DNA of 64,000 nt from Emiliania huxleyi CCMP1516 (lineage: Eukaryota > Haptophyta > Isochrysidales > Noelaerhabdaceae): the NCBI RefSeq assembly GCF_000372725.1, contig NW_005200088.1, positions 371,491 through 435,490 of the forward strand. Direction: 5' to 3'. Below are positions 43,157 to 53,242 of this stretch, piece after piece. The notes under the pieces were generated by a model. That model had not been told where the DNA came from. It did not search any database and saw nothing but the letters and a program-made list of their open reading frames with translations. Both the position numbers and the translations under genes were made by a program. The stretch's first letter is position 1. Every line of letters begins with the position of its first letter.

Positions 43157-43873
43157 CTACCGACTCCGGACGCGGTCGTCCGACTCTCGCCTCAGCAGCT
43201 CGCCGAGCCCGTCCTTGGCGTCGCGCATCGACGGGGTCGGCTTGCGCCACGGCGCCGCGAGCGGGTCGAGGTCGCCGTACAGCTCCTTCTGGTTGGCCTC
43301 CGCGGGCACCAGGTCGCGGTTGGTGAAGCCGAGCTCGTCGCGCTCGTAGGTGGCGGGCCCGAAGCTGTCAAAGGGCGACTCGACGACGACGAGCGCTCGC
43401 CTGCGGTTGCGCAGCACCTCCACCTTCTCCCAGCCGAGGGCGATGCGCGCCCTCTCGAGCCGCTTCCGGTTGGCGCCAAAGTCGGGCGCGTCGCCGCGCC
43501 GCGCCGCGCGGAACTGCACGAGCACGTCGTCCGGCGTGAAGAAGAACTCGGCGTCGTCAACCGCGTCGCCCAGCGGCCCTCGGCTGGCAAACTCGGCGCG
43601 GAGGTACCGCTCGTCCTGCTCGACGACCTTGCCCTGCAGCTTGAGCTCGATCACGCGGCGCAGCCGCTCCATCGCGCTCGGCAGCGCCTGCTCCGCCACC
43701 CACGGGTTGTCCCACACCGCCGGCCTGTCGTCCTGGCTGCTCACACAAAAGCCGCTGCAGTCGCTGAAGATGCCGTCCTTGTCGGGACGCGCCAGCGCCG
43801 GCAGAGGCGGGCGCCAGTGTGCAGCCGCGAGCAGGCAGGCAGACACGGCCGCGCGGCGAGCGAGGATCAGCAT
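43157..43873 (-). CDS. DUF1499-family protein (238 aa)
   Basis: The intronless ORF starts MLILARRAAVSACLLAAAHW, a signal-type leader. The body matches DUF1499: CVSSQDDRPAVWDNPW near residue 43, a helix with RLRRVIELKLQGKVVEQDER, YLRAEFASR, VDDAEFFFTPDDVLVQFRAA and DFGANRKRLERARIALGWEK. In algae and plants these proteins are mostly plastid or thylakoid-lumen proteins of unknown function. A C-terminal extension of about 70 residues (SFGPATYERDELGFTNRDLV) is beyond the usual domain. The leader could be a bipartite plastid signal. Confidence 0.8.
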   Translation of the reverse strand: MLILARRAAVSACLLAAAHWRPPLPALARPDKDGIFSDCSGFCVSSQDDRPAVWDNPWVAEQALPSAMERLRRVIELKLQGKVVEQDERYLRAEFASRGPLGDAVDDAEFFFTPDDVLVQFRAARRGDAPDFGANRKRLERARIALGWEKVEVLRNRRRALVVVESPFDSFGPATYERDELGFTNRDLVPAEANQKELYGDLDPLAAPWRKPTPSMRDAKDGLGELLRRESDDRVRSR

Positions 43874-44639
43874 CGCTAGCGAGTGTGGCCAGCGAGCGTG
43901 GCGCGCGTGGTCGGCGACTGGAAGTGCACCGCAGGCCGAGAGAAGAGTTCAGTGTGGCCTAGGGCATCAGAACTTCAGAAGGGACCAAGAAAGAGGAGTC
44001 GTGTCTGAGCCATAGAGCCCATGCATGTCTTTGCCCCCGAAGGTCGCGTTCAAATGCCCGGAACGGACGTTACAGTGGTGTCCGGCCGGCGCGATCACCG
44101 AGCTGTGACGCTCAGGAAAGCCGGTTGAGGTACTGGTTTCTTTGCCCAGGCCTGGCCTTCCCCCCAGGCTGGATCAGCTGAGCAAGGTTTGGGGATAATC
44201 CTATAGTAGGATCTTCAGATATTTTGACGGATGACCGAAAATGGGCAAAAACGGGGTGATTTTGGTCAATCATCCGGCCCGCTGGGTGTGCTTCTTAGCC
44301 CCCCGGCCCTGGATGTGCGGTTGATGACTGCACTCCAAGTGCTCCAAGTGCGGAGCTCAAGCGTGGGCGACGGCTAGCAACACACCTTCTCTTTCCCGTG
44401 AAATCCCTAAAAAAGAATTTTACAACAAAACTCCCTCGCACGACACTGGGCACAGGACTGTAAAAAAGAAAGAGCAGTAACCAGCCTCCGGCGGGCCCCC
44501 CCGCTACCATCTAAACCCGAGTACAAAGCGCGCCTCCTGCGCGCCTCTCCGAGGCGCTGCGGCCGCAGATGGTCTACGAATCATAGAGGCTGCCCGCTCT
44601 GCTGAGGGGAGGGGACGGTCGACTGGACTGGCACACACA
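43874..44639. other. Intergenic with lower GC and repeat fragments
   Basis: An imperfect inverted repeat lies at 44227-44275 (ggatgaccgaaaat with attttggtcaatcatcc). At 44300-44350 is ggccctggatgtgcggttg..gcactccaagtgctccaag, which recurs inverted at 63660-63712 and in part at 53275-53310 and 53784-53805. At 44412-44460 is an antisense copy of the LINE-like 3' tail (gaattttacaacaaaactcc). Confidence 0.5.
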
Positions 44640-46740
44640 CAGGCTCACCACCGGAGCCGCCTAAGCGACTCCGTTAAGAACGGCAATGCACTCCGCACCA
44701 TGCACAATGCCGCTCTCCCCGCACGCTAGCTCGTTCACCGTCTGCCACGCCACGGCGGTGTGGAGGACGACAGACAAGCGCTGCATCTGCAGCCCGTGCC
44801 AGTTCTTGGTGGTCCATGTGACCTCGTCCAGGTGCTGAGCGTGCGAAAGTTTATTGCTCAGCTGGTTCGCCGCCTCCCTCAGGGTGCTGCGAACCTCCTT
44901 GCCAAAGCCTCCGAAAGCCTCAAAATCAAACAAACGTAGATCGCAATCCTGCTGCCGCGCAAAGGGGTAATCGCCAGGCTGCTCCGTGAGCTTTCTCTTG
45001 GGGGCATCCTCCTCCTCCCCCTCCTCCCCCTCCTCCTCGGCCTCCTCCTCCTCCCCCGCCACCGCCGCTGCCGTCGCTTCCGACGGAGACCACTTGCCGC
45101 GCCCTTTGACCAACTTGAGCAGCCCGGTCTCCGTGTTGCCAAAGCGCACGTAGGCCCCCTTCCAGCCGAGCTCTCCGTCGCCGGCCGTGTCCTTGCCCGT
45201 GCTCGCAAGCGAGCTCGTGAGCTTCAAATCGGCAACGAGGCGCCTGTGCCCCCTGCCGATGTTTGCCGCCGCCACGTCAGGTTGTTTTGGATTACTGTAA
45301 CTGAGGTGTGCGGTCGGCTCCATCTCGATGATCATGCCCCACGCCGAGCGGAGGCATTTGACCAAACGTTTGAGTAGAAATTTGTGTCTTGTAGCATGCT
45401 TTGACCGAGGGTTAACCATCGCGGCGTCGCCAAGGACGTCGTGTAGCTGGCCGCTGGGTGCCCTCTTGCCTGCCTCCACCGCCTGGCAGGCGACATCAAG
45501 GGGGAGCCCAAGGCGGCGCTGGACGGTGACGCGCATCGCCCAGGACTCCATCTTCATGTCATCACGCATGGGGATGGCGTTGAGGAAGGCGCCGGCCCCT
45601 GGTTGGCTGACGGCGACAAAACGGATCGCCTCTCGCCAGCATTTGTGGTTCTGGCGTCTTCCGACCTTGTTGCCTTTGGAGGGCGCCTTGCGGCCGCCGC
45701 TGCGAAGCGCCTCGTCGGTAAGCTCCTCGGCAAGGTCGAGCCAGTTAGCATGGTGCACGCCAGAGGTGTACCGTCGCTGCGCCTGGTGCAAGAACTCGTT
45801 GGTGGACGAGAACTGGGCCAGGGGAAGCAGCTCCGCGGCCGGCGCCAGCCCGTGCGGGTAGAAGCGGAACCTCGGACGCGCTCGACAAAAGCAGGGCTGG
45901 CCCGAAGGCGCGCAGCAAACTCGCGGACGCACTCCCTGCGCCCAAACGAGTCGCGGGGATCGCGGAGGGGGAAAGGGTTGCCCCAGGGAGACGAAGCGCA
46001 CTGCGCGCCCAGGTCAAAGAGTCGCGGGTGGACACAGCCCTGGCAGCCGCCGCATCGCATGACGCTCCGCCACTCGCCGCCGCCTCGCGGCCCCGCCCGC
46101 CGCAGCTCGCTCTGGTTCCCCACCCGCCGAAGGGCCTCCCGGAGGACAACCACGTCGGCGTCGTCCAGACTGACGCCAAGCACGTCGCAGAGCTCCTCCT
46201 CGAGAGTGAGAAGGGGCTGGCGAGGAAGCGGGTGGCCAGCGCGGCGGCAGACGTCGCCTCGCAGCAGGTCGCCTGGCAGCTGCTCGCCTGGCAGCTGCTC
46301 GCCTCGCAGCTGCTCGCCTCGCAGCTGCTCGCCTCGCAGCTGCTCGCCTCGCAGCTGCTCGCCTCGCAGCTGCTCGCCTCGCAGCTGCTCGCCTCGCAGC
46401 TGCTCGCCTCGCAGCTGCTCGCCTCGCAGCTGCTCGCCTCGCAGCTGCTCGCCTCGCGGCGCGCCCGGCGGTCGAGCTGAAGCAGCAGCGCCAGGCGGGG
46501 CCTCCAGGTGCTCGCCGCCCCATCGCGGCGGCCGGCCGGCCGAGCTCTGCTGAAACGTGCCCGGGATGCCTTTTGCATCCAGGCGTCGTTCTGCGGAGCG
46601 CGGCACACCGGCCGGTGGCGCGCATGCCGAGCCAGAGTCCTCGCGACCGGTGCCAGCGGCAGCGGTCGCGCGCGGCTGTAGCCGCGTAGGAGCCCTGGGT
46701 CGGCCACCGTGGCCACTGCCCAAGGCAGCGGCCACCATGG
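44640..46740 (-). mobile_element. LINE-like ORF with DUF4326-like and endonuclease-like parts
   Basis: The main frame (44661-46001) has GAGAFLNAIPMRDDMKMESW, QRRLGLPLDVACQ, HATRHKFLLKRLV, EMEPTAHL..KQPDV and VADLKLTSSLAS. This spacing fits a restriction-like endonuclease module of some non-LTR retroelements. An acidic run (EEEEAEEEGEEGEEE) follows, then VTWTTKNWHGLQMQRLSVVL to the end. Upstream, another frame has CGGCQGCVHP and SSPWGNPFPLRDPRDSFGRR, which resembles DUF4326, and a run of RGEQL pentapeptides. No RT core is visible. Two 3'-only copies (31889, 57893) and several tail fragments prove it is a repeated family. Confidence 0.55.
46259..46455. repeat. 15-nt tandem repeat (cagctgctcgcctcg), about 13 copies
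   Basis: The unit length is a multiple of three. In the minus-strand frame of the DUF4326-like part it encodes RGEQL repeats, with PGEQL variants at one end (cctgg instead of cctcg). It may be a translated linker or a simple expansion. Confidence 0.85.
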
Positions 46741-46799
46741 CAGCGCGCTACGGCGTCTGAAAGAACGACTTGGTTTAAAGAATTCTCATCTGGTTGTGT

Positions 46800-49333
46800 A
46801 TGTGGCCGTCAAGCGCCGCACTCCTCCTCCTCTCCGTGCCGGCCTGCTCCACCCTCAGGCTGCTCCCTACACGCACTACCCGCTGCGGCGCTCCAGCACT
46901 GTGCGCCGCCGACCCGCCCGCCTCTGGTCCAAGCCCTGAGGAGTGGCGCAAGTTCCGCCAGCAGCTCATCTCCGGAGGCCTCAAGCTGACAACCGAGGCG
47001 ACGCCGGACGGAGAGGGCGCCGCACCGGACGACGCGACGCCGTCCTCCGCGGCAGCGGCGTCCTCGGCACCGCGTCTCGTCGTCGCGCCCGGCAACGAGG
47101 CGCCGCTGTCGCGGCAGCGGCGGCAGAGCCGGGAACCCTTCGCGGAACCTCTCGGAGCTTCCTGTAGGCGCTGCTGAAAGAGCAAAGCGAGGAGCTGTGG
47201 CGCGAGTACACCGAGGGGAGCTGGGCGCACGAGTCGCCAGTGGAGGCGCGCCACCGAGAGAGTGAAATCGGACGGGAGGGGAAACGGGCAGCACATCACA
47301 GACCCTTCCGAGACAATTCCTGGTCCCTTCCGAGACAGCTCCTGGGCCTTTCCCTGCAGGCGGGCGGCATGCTGCTCCGGATGCCACTCGAGGCGCAGCT
47401 GACGCAGAGCCTGCGCTCCAGCGGCGGCGAGAGAGCCAGATGCTTGTCTCTGACCATCATATCTCCCCATATCTCCCCATCTCTCTCGAGGCCCGGATGC
47501 GGAGATCGCCCCAGAGAGTCTCCGAGAGTCTCCGAGGTGATGGCGTAGGCGGCGGAGGGGGCGTGCTGGGCAGCGCACTCCGCTCTCGCTTCGAGGCGGG
47601 GGCAACCTGGCCCAGAGGACACTTCCGAGACACTTCCGAGACTCTTCCGAGACATTCCTTCTTCAGGCGGAGCTGCCTGTCCCAGAGGAGGGCGACAGCG
47701 GCGACGCGGCGGCCAAAGGCGGCAGCGCCGGTGATGGCGGCGAGGAGGCGCGGGGCCTGGCGAGCATTGCGTATGCGATGATCAGCGAGTTGGTTCATGT
47801 TTGATTGGTCACTGACAGGCGAGGCTCCCGGCCAGCACTTCGTTTGATGCTGAGGTGTCGAGAGGATGAGTTGTGCCAGGGTCTCTGGCAGGCGCGCTTC
47901 TTGGCCAACACCGCGTACTGCTACCGGCTGTGCGAGGGGTTCGTCGCGGAGACGCTTCAGGCGCTAGAGAGGGAGAGGAGAGAGGGGAGGAGGAGTTGTT
48001 ACGGTAGAGGAGAGAGGCTCGTGCAATCTCGTGCAATCTCACTGCACTCTTGTGCAATCTCGTGCAATCTCTGCCCGGGATGTGGAGCCCACCTCCCGAG
48101 GCAGTTCCGGCGCTGCTGACCCAAGGCCAAGGGCGGCACGATCTCGGGGCCTTCCCTTTGACCCTGCAGGCGCTGCTCCCCTGCAGGCGCTCCTGGCCAA
48201 GGCCAAGGGCGGCAAGGCGACCGCCAATGCCGCGATTCTGCGCGCGCGTGTAAATGACTGATTCTGGGGGCCGCTCCTCAATCACGTGCAGGAGTGGCAG
48301 CCGCTCTTGCCGACGATTCTTATCCAGTCGGCGATCCGTCACTGCTCATTGCCAATGATTTCAGGCGACCGTTGATGCCGCCTCTGCGGGTGGCGCGCTC
48401 CTGCAGGCGTACCAGGAGGCCGGGCAGGAGCGGCGGCAGGTCGTGCCGGTGTTTGCGATCATTTCGAGAGACACACTGGTTATGCATGATGAATAGGAGT
48501 GGCAGCAGGTCGTGCTCGTGCTTCGCTCCTCGGCCGCGGGTGCGGACGGAGTCGCTCTTAACCGCCCCTTGGCGGCGCGCGGGAACCGGCAGCTGGCGGA
48601 GCTGCTGCTGCGGCAGACGGGAGCGGCGGAGGCGCTGGTCGGCCCGCTGCTCGCCGCGTTCGGAGACGATTTGTGCGCGTACTTGGGAGGACCGTCGGAG
48701 CAGGAGTCGGGTGGGCTGCTGGTGCACGGCGACGGGTCGCTCGAGGCACCATTACTAGTTATTAAACGCGCACTCATTACCAATCCAGGTGCACGGCGAC
48801 GGGTCGCTCGAGGGTGCAGTCGAGGTGTCGCCCGGGACGCGCATCTTCACAGGCGGAGAGCGTGCGGCCATCGAGGCCGTCGCCGCCGGCCGCGCCAAAC
48901 CGCTCGCGTTCCGTGAGGTATCCTCGGCTTGTTAGGTAACCAGTGCATGCTAGTTTATAGGCCGCGCCTCGCCGCTCGCGTTCCGCTGGTTCCTCGGCCG
49001 CCACACAGGCCTGACCACCGGCGAGGGCGCGTGGCGCGCCGTCGCGTGCGCGCGGCCGGTTGCGCTTAAGCAGTGCCTCCGCTTGCTGCTGAATCGATAG
49101 AGTAGTCATCATCAACCAATTGATACAGGTTGCACTGAAGCAGTGCCTTGGCCTGCCCAAGCCGCTGTGGCACGAGGTGATGGAGCTGTGCGGCGGCGAG
49201 TGCGCCACGCTGAGCCGGCTCGAGCTTCCTTCTGGCGCGATGACCTGCCGTGAACGGCGCCTCTTTACGCGTGGCACTTGTGAGTAGGCTCGAGATCCTC
49301 AAGCGGGACGACTTGCCGAGCGAGGACGACTGA
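46800..49333 (+). CDS. AlgH/UPF0301 (DUF179) family protein, organelle-targeted, many introns
   Basis: It starts MWPSSAALLLLSVPACSTLR, a signal-plus-transit type leader. EEWRKFRQQLISGGLKL and LLKEQSEELWREYTEGSWAH precede GGMLLRMPLEAQL. Later exons give ELPVPEEGDSGDAAAKGG, RFLANTAYCYRLCEGFVAET, QEWQPLLPTILIQSAIR, and the AlgH signature: VVLVLRSS..GVALNRPLA, YLGGP, LLVHGDGSLEGAVEVSPG, RIFTGGERAAIEAVAAGRAK, PLAFRWFLGRHTGLTTGEGA. The stop is at 49331-49333. Bacterial AlgH/YqgE is a small protein of poorly known function; plants and algae have plastid forms. The intron at 48722-48788 begins with an exact 25-nt copy of the next exon. Intron repeats include cttccgagaca, atatctcccc and gtgcaatctc units. 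Confidence 0.75.
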
Positions 49334-49771
49334 CGCCTGAGGCAGCGCCACGAGCCTCCCGCGGAGACCCGAGTCGACGGCAGTAGATGGCGGCACTCTC
49401 TGCCTCGTGTGCATTTGCCATTTGTCCTCACACTGATCTCTCGCCCTCTTAGTCTGCTTAGAGGTCAAGCAGTGTCACCACAACGGGTCGTTGACGTTGC
49501 CGAGAGTGTATTAGTTTTGTGTCTGAGCAGATTTGAACCTAATTCCCCCCGGCAGGCGCATGAAATAAAAAGATAAAAAACCATTACACGCCGCTCGGGC
49601 ACGGCTACTCTGAGTACTGAGACGTAGCTCACGTACACACACCGTCCGGGGCGCGCGGGCGGCGCCGGCGGGGGGATTTGCGGGTACAAAACGCTGTTTC
49701 CTGAACAAAATGAAAACACAGGATCGAAGGAATACAGCCATAAGAGTAGGGGTAGTATACTGCGGTGTGAG
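49334..49771. other. Intergenic, convergent 3' ends
   Basis: Lies between the AlgH stop and the kinase stop. Only the 3' flanks are seen. Confidence 0.5.
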
Positions 49772-52700
49772 CTACGAGCCGCCGTCGCCGCGCCCCTCGC
49801 CCCGCGGCCTCCCGCGCTCGCCCCGCCCACCCCGCCCACCCCGCCCACCCCGCCCACCGCGCCCCCCTCGCCCACCGGCCGCCGCCGTGGCGCCTGCAGG
49901 CTGCGCCTGGGGCACGGTGCGCGAGGGCGGCTGGTGAAGAAACGTCGTCTGCGCCGCCACCAACCGCCCAGTTGCGGCGATGGGCAGCGCCGGCTGGCGG
50001 CAGGCCGGGCAGTTGCTGTCGCGCTCCAGCACGCGCGGCGCACACGCCTCGCAGTACAGAGCGTGGCCGCACGCGAAACGGACCGAGCGCGGCGCGTCCC
50101 AGCAGAGGTCACACAGGCGCTCCTCGGCCCCAGCCTTCTCCTCCACCTCCCCCGCCGCTTCGACTAGCGCCTCCAGCCGCGGCAGTGCCTCTGCGAGCGG
50201 CATCCGCTTTCTCTTCCGCTCGTATGCCAGCCCAAACACGAGCCGCATCAGCTCCTCGGCCTGCGCCGCCGACCAGCCAGCGTCGGCCGCCGCGATGCTC
50301 TCCGCCGTGTCGGGCTCCTCCAATGCATCGTCGCACGCGTTGAGCAAGCCGACGGCGCCGCGGCCGGTCAGGGCGACGAGCAGCGTGATGCCGAGCGCAA
50401 AGCCATCCGTGAGCTGCGAAGCCTGGTTGTCGTGCATGATGATCGAGTCCATGTAGCCAGGCTTCCCAAAGATACGCTGTGTCGATAGGTGCGAGACCTG
50501 TCCATTGCCGCCGGCCGTCGCCTCTGCCGCGCGCGCGAGGCCCACGTCGGCGAGGTAGCCGTTGCCGCGCTCGTCGAGCAGGATGTTGCCCGCCGAGATG
50601 TCGCGGTGCAGGATCATGGGAGAGAGCGTGTGCAAGTAATGCAGCGCGCTCGCGGCGTCGCGCAGCACGCGGAGCCGTGCGGCGGAGGAGAGCGGCGGAG
50701 GCGGCGTCTCGAAGCCGAGCATGCGGAGCCGCTGCAGCGCGGCTGGAGCGCGGTAGAGGCGGTCCTCGAGGCTGCCGCCGCGACAGAGGGGGTAGACGAG
50801 GCACGCTCTCGCCGGCGCCAAGCAGACGCCGAGTAGAGGGAGCAAGGACCGGTGGCATGCCGCGCTGAGCGTGCGCACCTCGCTCTGCAGCTCGGCGAGG
50901 CCTTGGGCGCCGACACCGACCAGCGCCGTCTTGACGGCGAACCCGCAAGCGACGCGCGGAAGCGACGGCAGCGCGTCGCAGCGGTAGACGCGCCCGAAGC
51001 CGCCCTCGCCCACCTTGCGCGCCTCGGCAAAGCCGTCGGTCGCCGCGATGAGCTCGTCGAGAGGGACGGCGGCGGGCGGCGCGGCGGCGGCGGCGAGGGC
51101 GGCGACACTCGCCGCCGCCGACGCTGCCGCTGCCGCCGCTGCCGCTGCCGCCGCCGCTGCCGCCACCTCTTGAGCCTCCGCCGCCGCCACGGCCGCCACT
51201 GCCGCCTCTACAGCCGCCGCCTCCGCCTCCGCCTCCGCCCTCATCCTCGCCTCCTCCCTCTCCCTTGCCGCCTCCTCCCTTGCCCTTGCCTCTGCCTCCT
51301 CCCTTGCGCGCGACGCCGCCTCCGCCTCCTCTGCCGCCCGCGCCGCCGCAGCCTCTGCTACCACCCGATCCGCTTCCTCCGCCACTCGCGCCTCCTCCGC
51401 CGCCCGCGCCTCCTCCGCCTCCTCCGCCGCCCGCTCCGCCGCCCGCGCTGCCGCCGCCGCCGCCTTCTCCTCCTTCTGCCGCTGCCGCTTCAGCGCCCTG
51501 GCCTCGCGGGTCTTTCGCTCCGCCAGCTCGTCGCGCAGCCGCCGCGCCGCCCGCAGCGCCTCCGAACCGTCGGCGTCTCGGGTGTTCGCATTGATCGCCG
51601 CCCTGAGCGCCTCGAGATCGGCGTCGCCTCGCTCGCACGCCTCAACCGCCTCGCGCAGCGCCGCCTCGGCAGCATCGCGCGCCTCCGCCGCCTCCGCTGC
51701 CGCTGCCGCCTCGCGTGCGGCCTCCGCAGCCTGTTCGGCTGATTCTGCGACCGCCGCCTCCCCCTCAGCCTCTGCTGCGGTCGACGAGTGCTCCTCGAAG
51801 GCGCGCACGCACTCGGCGTGGCCCTCTTCCTTGGCCCACTGCAGCGCCGTCTTGCCGTCAACAGCGCGCGCCGCGTCAGCGCCCGCACGCAGCAAATGCC
51901 GCACGACGGCGGGGTGGTTGAAGGCGGCGGCGCCGATCAGCGCGGTGCCGCCGTCGCTGCTCTGCAGGTTGATCTCCGCGCCGTGCCGTGTCAGCAAGTC
52001 GACCACCCGCTCGTGGCCGTTGCGGGCGGCGCCCATCAGCAGCGTGACGCCGCTCACGCCGCCTCTCTCGTACGTCGCGTCGGCCCGCCCTCCGCCCTCG
52101 AGCCACGCCAGCAACGCCTCCTCCTCGCCTCGCTCAGCCGCTGCCACGACCGCATCGGAGACTGGCACGCCAACCCTCGACACCGCCGGCGACAGATTGC
52201 CCGGCCGCACCCGCACGCTCTCGCCGCCGCCCTCGAGCGCCACAGCGTACCGCCCGCCCTCGAAGCTCTGCGCCACGCCCAGCTGCCCGTTGAGCTCGGG
52301 GCGGGAGGAGAGCCCGCCGAGCACGACTCGCTGGCCGAGCAGCGGCGCGTCCACCGCTGCCGCTGCCGCGCCCGAGGAAGCGCCGCCCGCCCCTGCCCGG
52401 CCGTGTGCAGCCGCCGCCGCCTCTGACAAGACCATGACGCACTCGGCGTGGCCCTTCTTCTTGGCCCACTGCAGCGCCGTCTTGCCATATGCATCGCACG
52501 CCGCCGTGTCAGCGCCCGCTCGCAGCAAGCGGAGAACGACGGCGGGGTGGCTGCGGGCGGCGGCGAGCGTCAGCGCGGTGAGGCCGTCGTCCTTCTGCTT
52601 GTTGATCTCCGCGCCGCGCTGTAGCAGCTCCTCGACCACCCGCTCGTGGCCTTGGTTGGCGGCGGCCATCAGCGCGGTGAGGCCGTTGCTGTTCTGAAAG

Positions 52701-53242
52701 TTGATCTCAGCGCCGTGCCGTATCAGCAGCTCGACCACCCGCTCGTGGCCGTTGAAGGCGGCGAGCATCAGCGCAGTCCAGCCGTCGCTACTCTGCAGAT
52801 TGACCTCCGCGCCGTGCTGCAGCAGCAAATCGACCACCCGCTCGTGGCGAGTGCGGGCGGCGCCCATCAGCAGCGTGATGCCGCTCACGCCACCTCTCTC
52901 GTACGTCGCGTCGGCCCGCCCTCCGCCCTCGAGCCACGCCAGCAACGCCTCCTCCTCGCCTCGCTCAGCCGCTGCCACGACCGCATCGGAGACTGGCACG
53001 CCAACCCTCGACACCGCTGGCGACAGATTGCCCGGCCGCACCCGCACGCTCTCGCCGCCGCCCTCGAGCGCCACAGCGTACCGCCCGCCCTCGAAGCTCT
53101 GCGCCACGCCCAGCTGCCCGTTGAGCTCGGGGCGGGAGGAGAGCCCGCCGAGCACGACTCGCTGGCCGAGCAGTGGCGCGTCGGCAGGCGACGTGCCAGG
53201 TGCTTCGTTGTGCATTCCCCCCTTTCCGGCAGGAGATCGCAT
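49772..53242 (-). CDS. Ankyrin-RLK/Pelle-type kinase-RING protein (about 1,156 aa, intronless)
   Basis: Starts at MRSPAGKGG (53242) or MHNEAPG (53215) are preferred, because the frame further upstream translates a dispersed repeat. Order: module A (PLLGQRVVLGGLSSRPELNG..WLEGGGRADATYERGGVSG), ankyrin repeats (GWTALMLAAFNGHERVVELL), a near-identical second module A, more ankyrin repeats, an Ala/Glu coiled coil (about 51790-51100), then a kinase (about 51075-50170). The kinase has GEGGFGRVYRC, FAVK, LHRDISAGNILL, DVG instead of DFG, and GKPGYMDS like plant receptor-type kinases. A C3HC4 RING (CDLCWDAPRSVRFACGHALY, CPAC) and a GRGGRGG tail end the protein. A kinase fused to a ubiquitin-ligase finger suggests a signalling switch. 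The 3.5-kb ORF has no introns. Confidence 0.85.
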   Translation of the reverse strand: MRSPAGKGGMHNEAPGTSPADAPLLGQRVVLGGLSSRPELNGQLGVAQSFEGGRYAVALEGGGESVRVRPGNLSPAVSRVGVPVSDAVVAAAERGEEEALLAWLEGGGRADATYERGGVSGITLLMGAARTRHERVVDLLLQHGAEVNLQSSDGWTALMLAAFNGHERVVELLIRHGAEINFQNSNGLTALMAAANQGHERVVEELLQRGAEINKQKDDGLTALTLAAARSHPAVVLRLLRAGADTAACDAYGKTALQWAKKKGHAECVMVLSEAAAAAHGRAGAGGASSGAAAAAVDAPLLGQRVVLGGLSSRPELNGQLGVAQSFEGGRYAVALEGGGESVRVRPGNLSPAVSRVGVPVSDAVVAAAERGEEEALLAWLEGGGRADATYERGGVSGVTLLMGAARNGHERVVDLLTRHGAEINLQSSDGGTALIGAAAFNHPAVVRHLLRAGADAARAVDGKTALQWAKEEGHAECVRAFEEHSSTAAEAEGEAAVAESAEQAAEAAREAAAAAEAAEARDAAEAALREAVEACERGDADLEALRAAINANTRDADGSEALRAARRLRDELAERKTREARALKRQRQKEEKAAAAAARAAERAAEEAEEARAAEEARVAEEADRVVAEAAAARAAEEAEAASRAREEAEARAREEAAREREEARMRAEAEAEAAAVEAAVAAVAAAEAQEVAAAAAAAAAAAAAASAAASVAALAAAAAPPAAVPLDELIAATDGFAEARKVGEGGFGRVYRCDALPSLPRVACGFAVKTALVGVGAQGLAELQSEVRTLSAACHRSLLPLLGVCLAPARACLVYPLCRGGSLEDRLYRAPAALQRLRMLGFETPPPPLSSAARLRVLRDAASALHYLHTLSPMILHRDISAGNILLDERGNGYLADVGLARAAEATAGGNGQVSHLSTQRIFGKPGYMDSIIMHDNQASQLTDGFALGITLLVALTGRGAVGLLNACDDALEEPDTAESIAAADAGWSAAQAEELMRLVFGLAYERKRKRMPLAEALPRLEALVEAAGEVEEKAGAEERLCDLCWDAPRSVRFACGHALYCEACAPRVLERDSNCPACRQPALPIAATGRLVAAQTTFLHQPPSRTVPQAQPAGATAAAGGRGGRGGRGGRGGRGGRGERGRPRGEGRGDGGS
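52030..53200 (-). repeat. About 330-bp direct duplication within the kinase gene
   Basis: The segments at about 53200-52855 and 52355-52030 encode almost identical residues from DAPLLGQRVVLGG to VTLLMGAAR, with only a few nucleotide changes. This marks a recent internal duplication. Confidence 0.85.
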
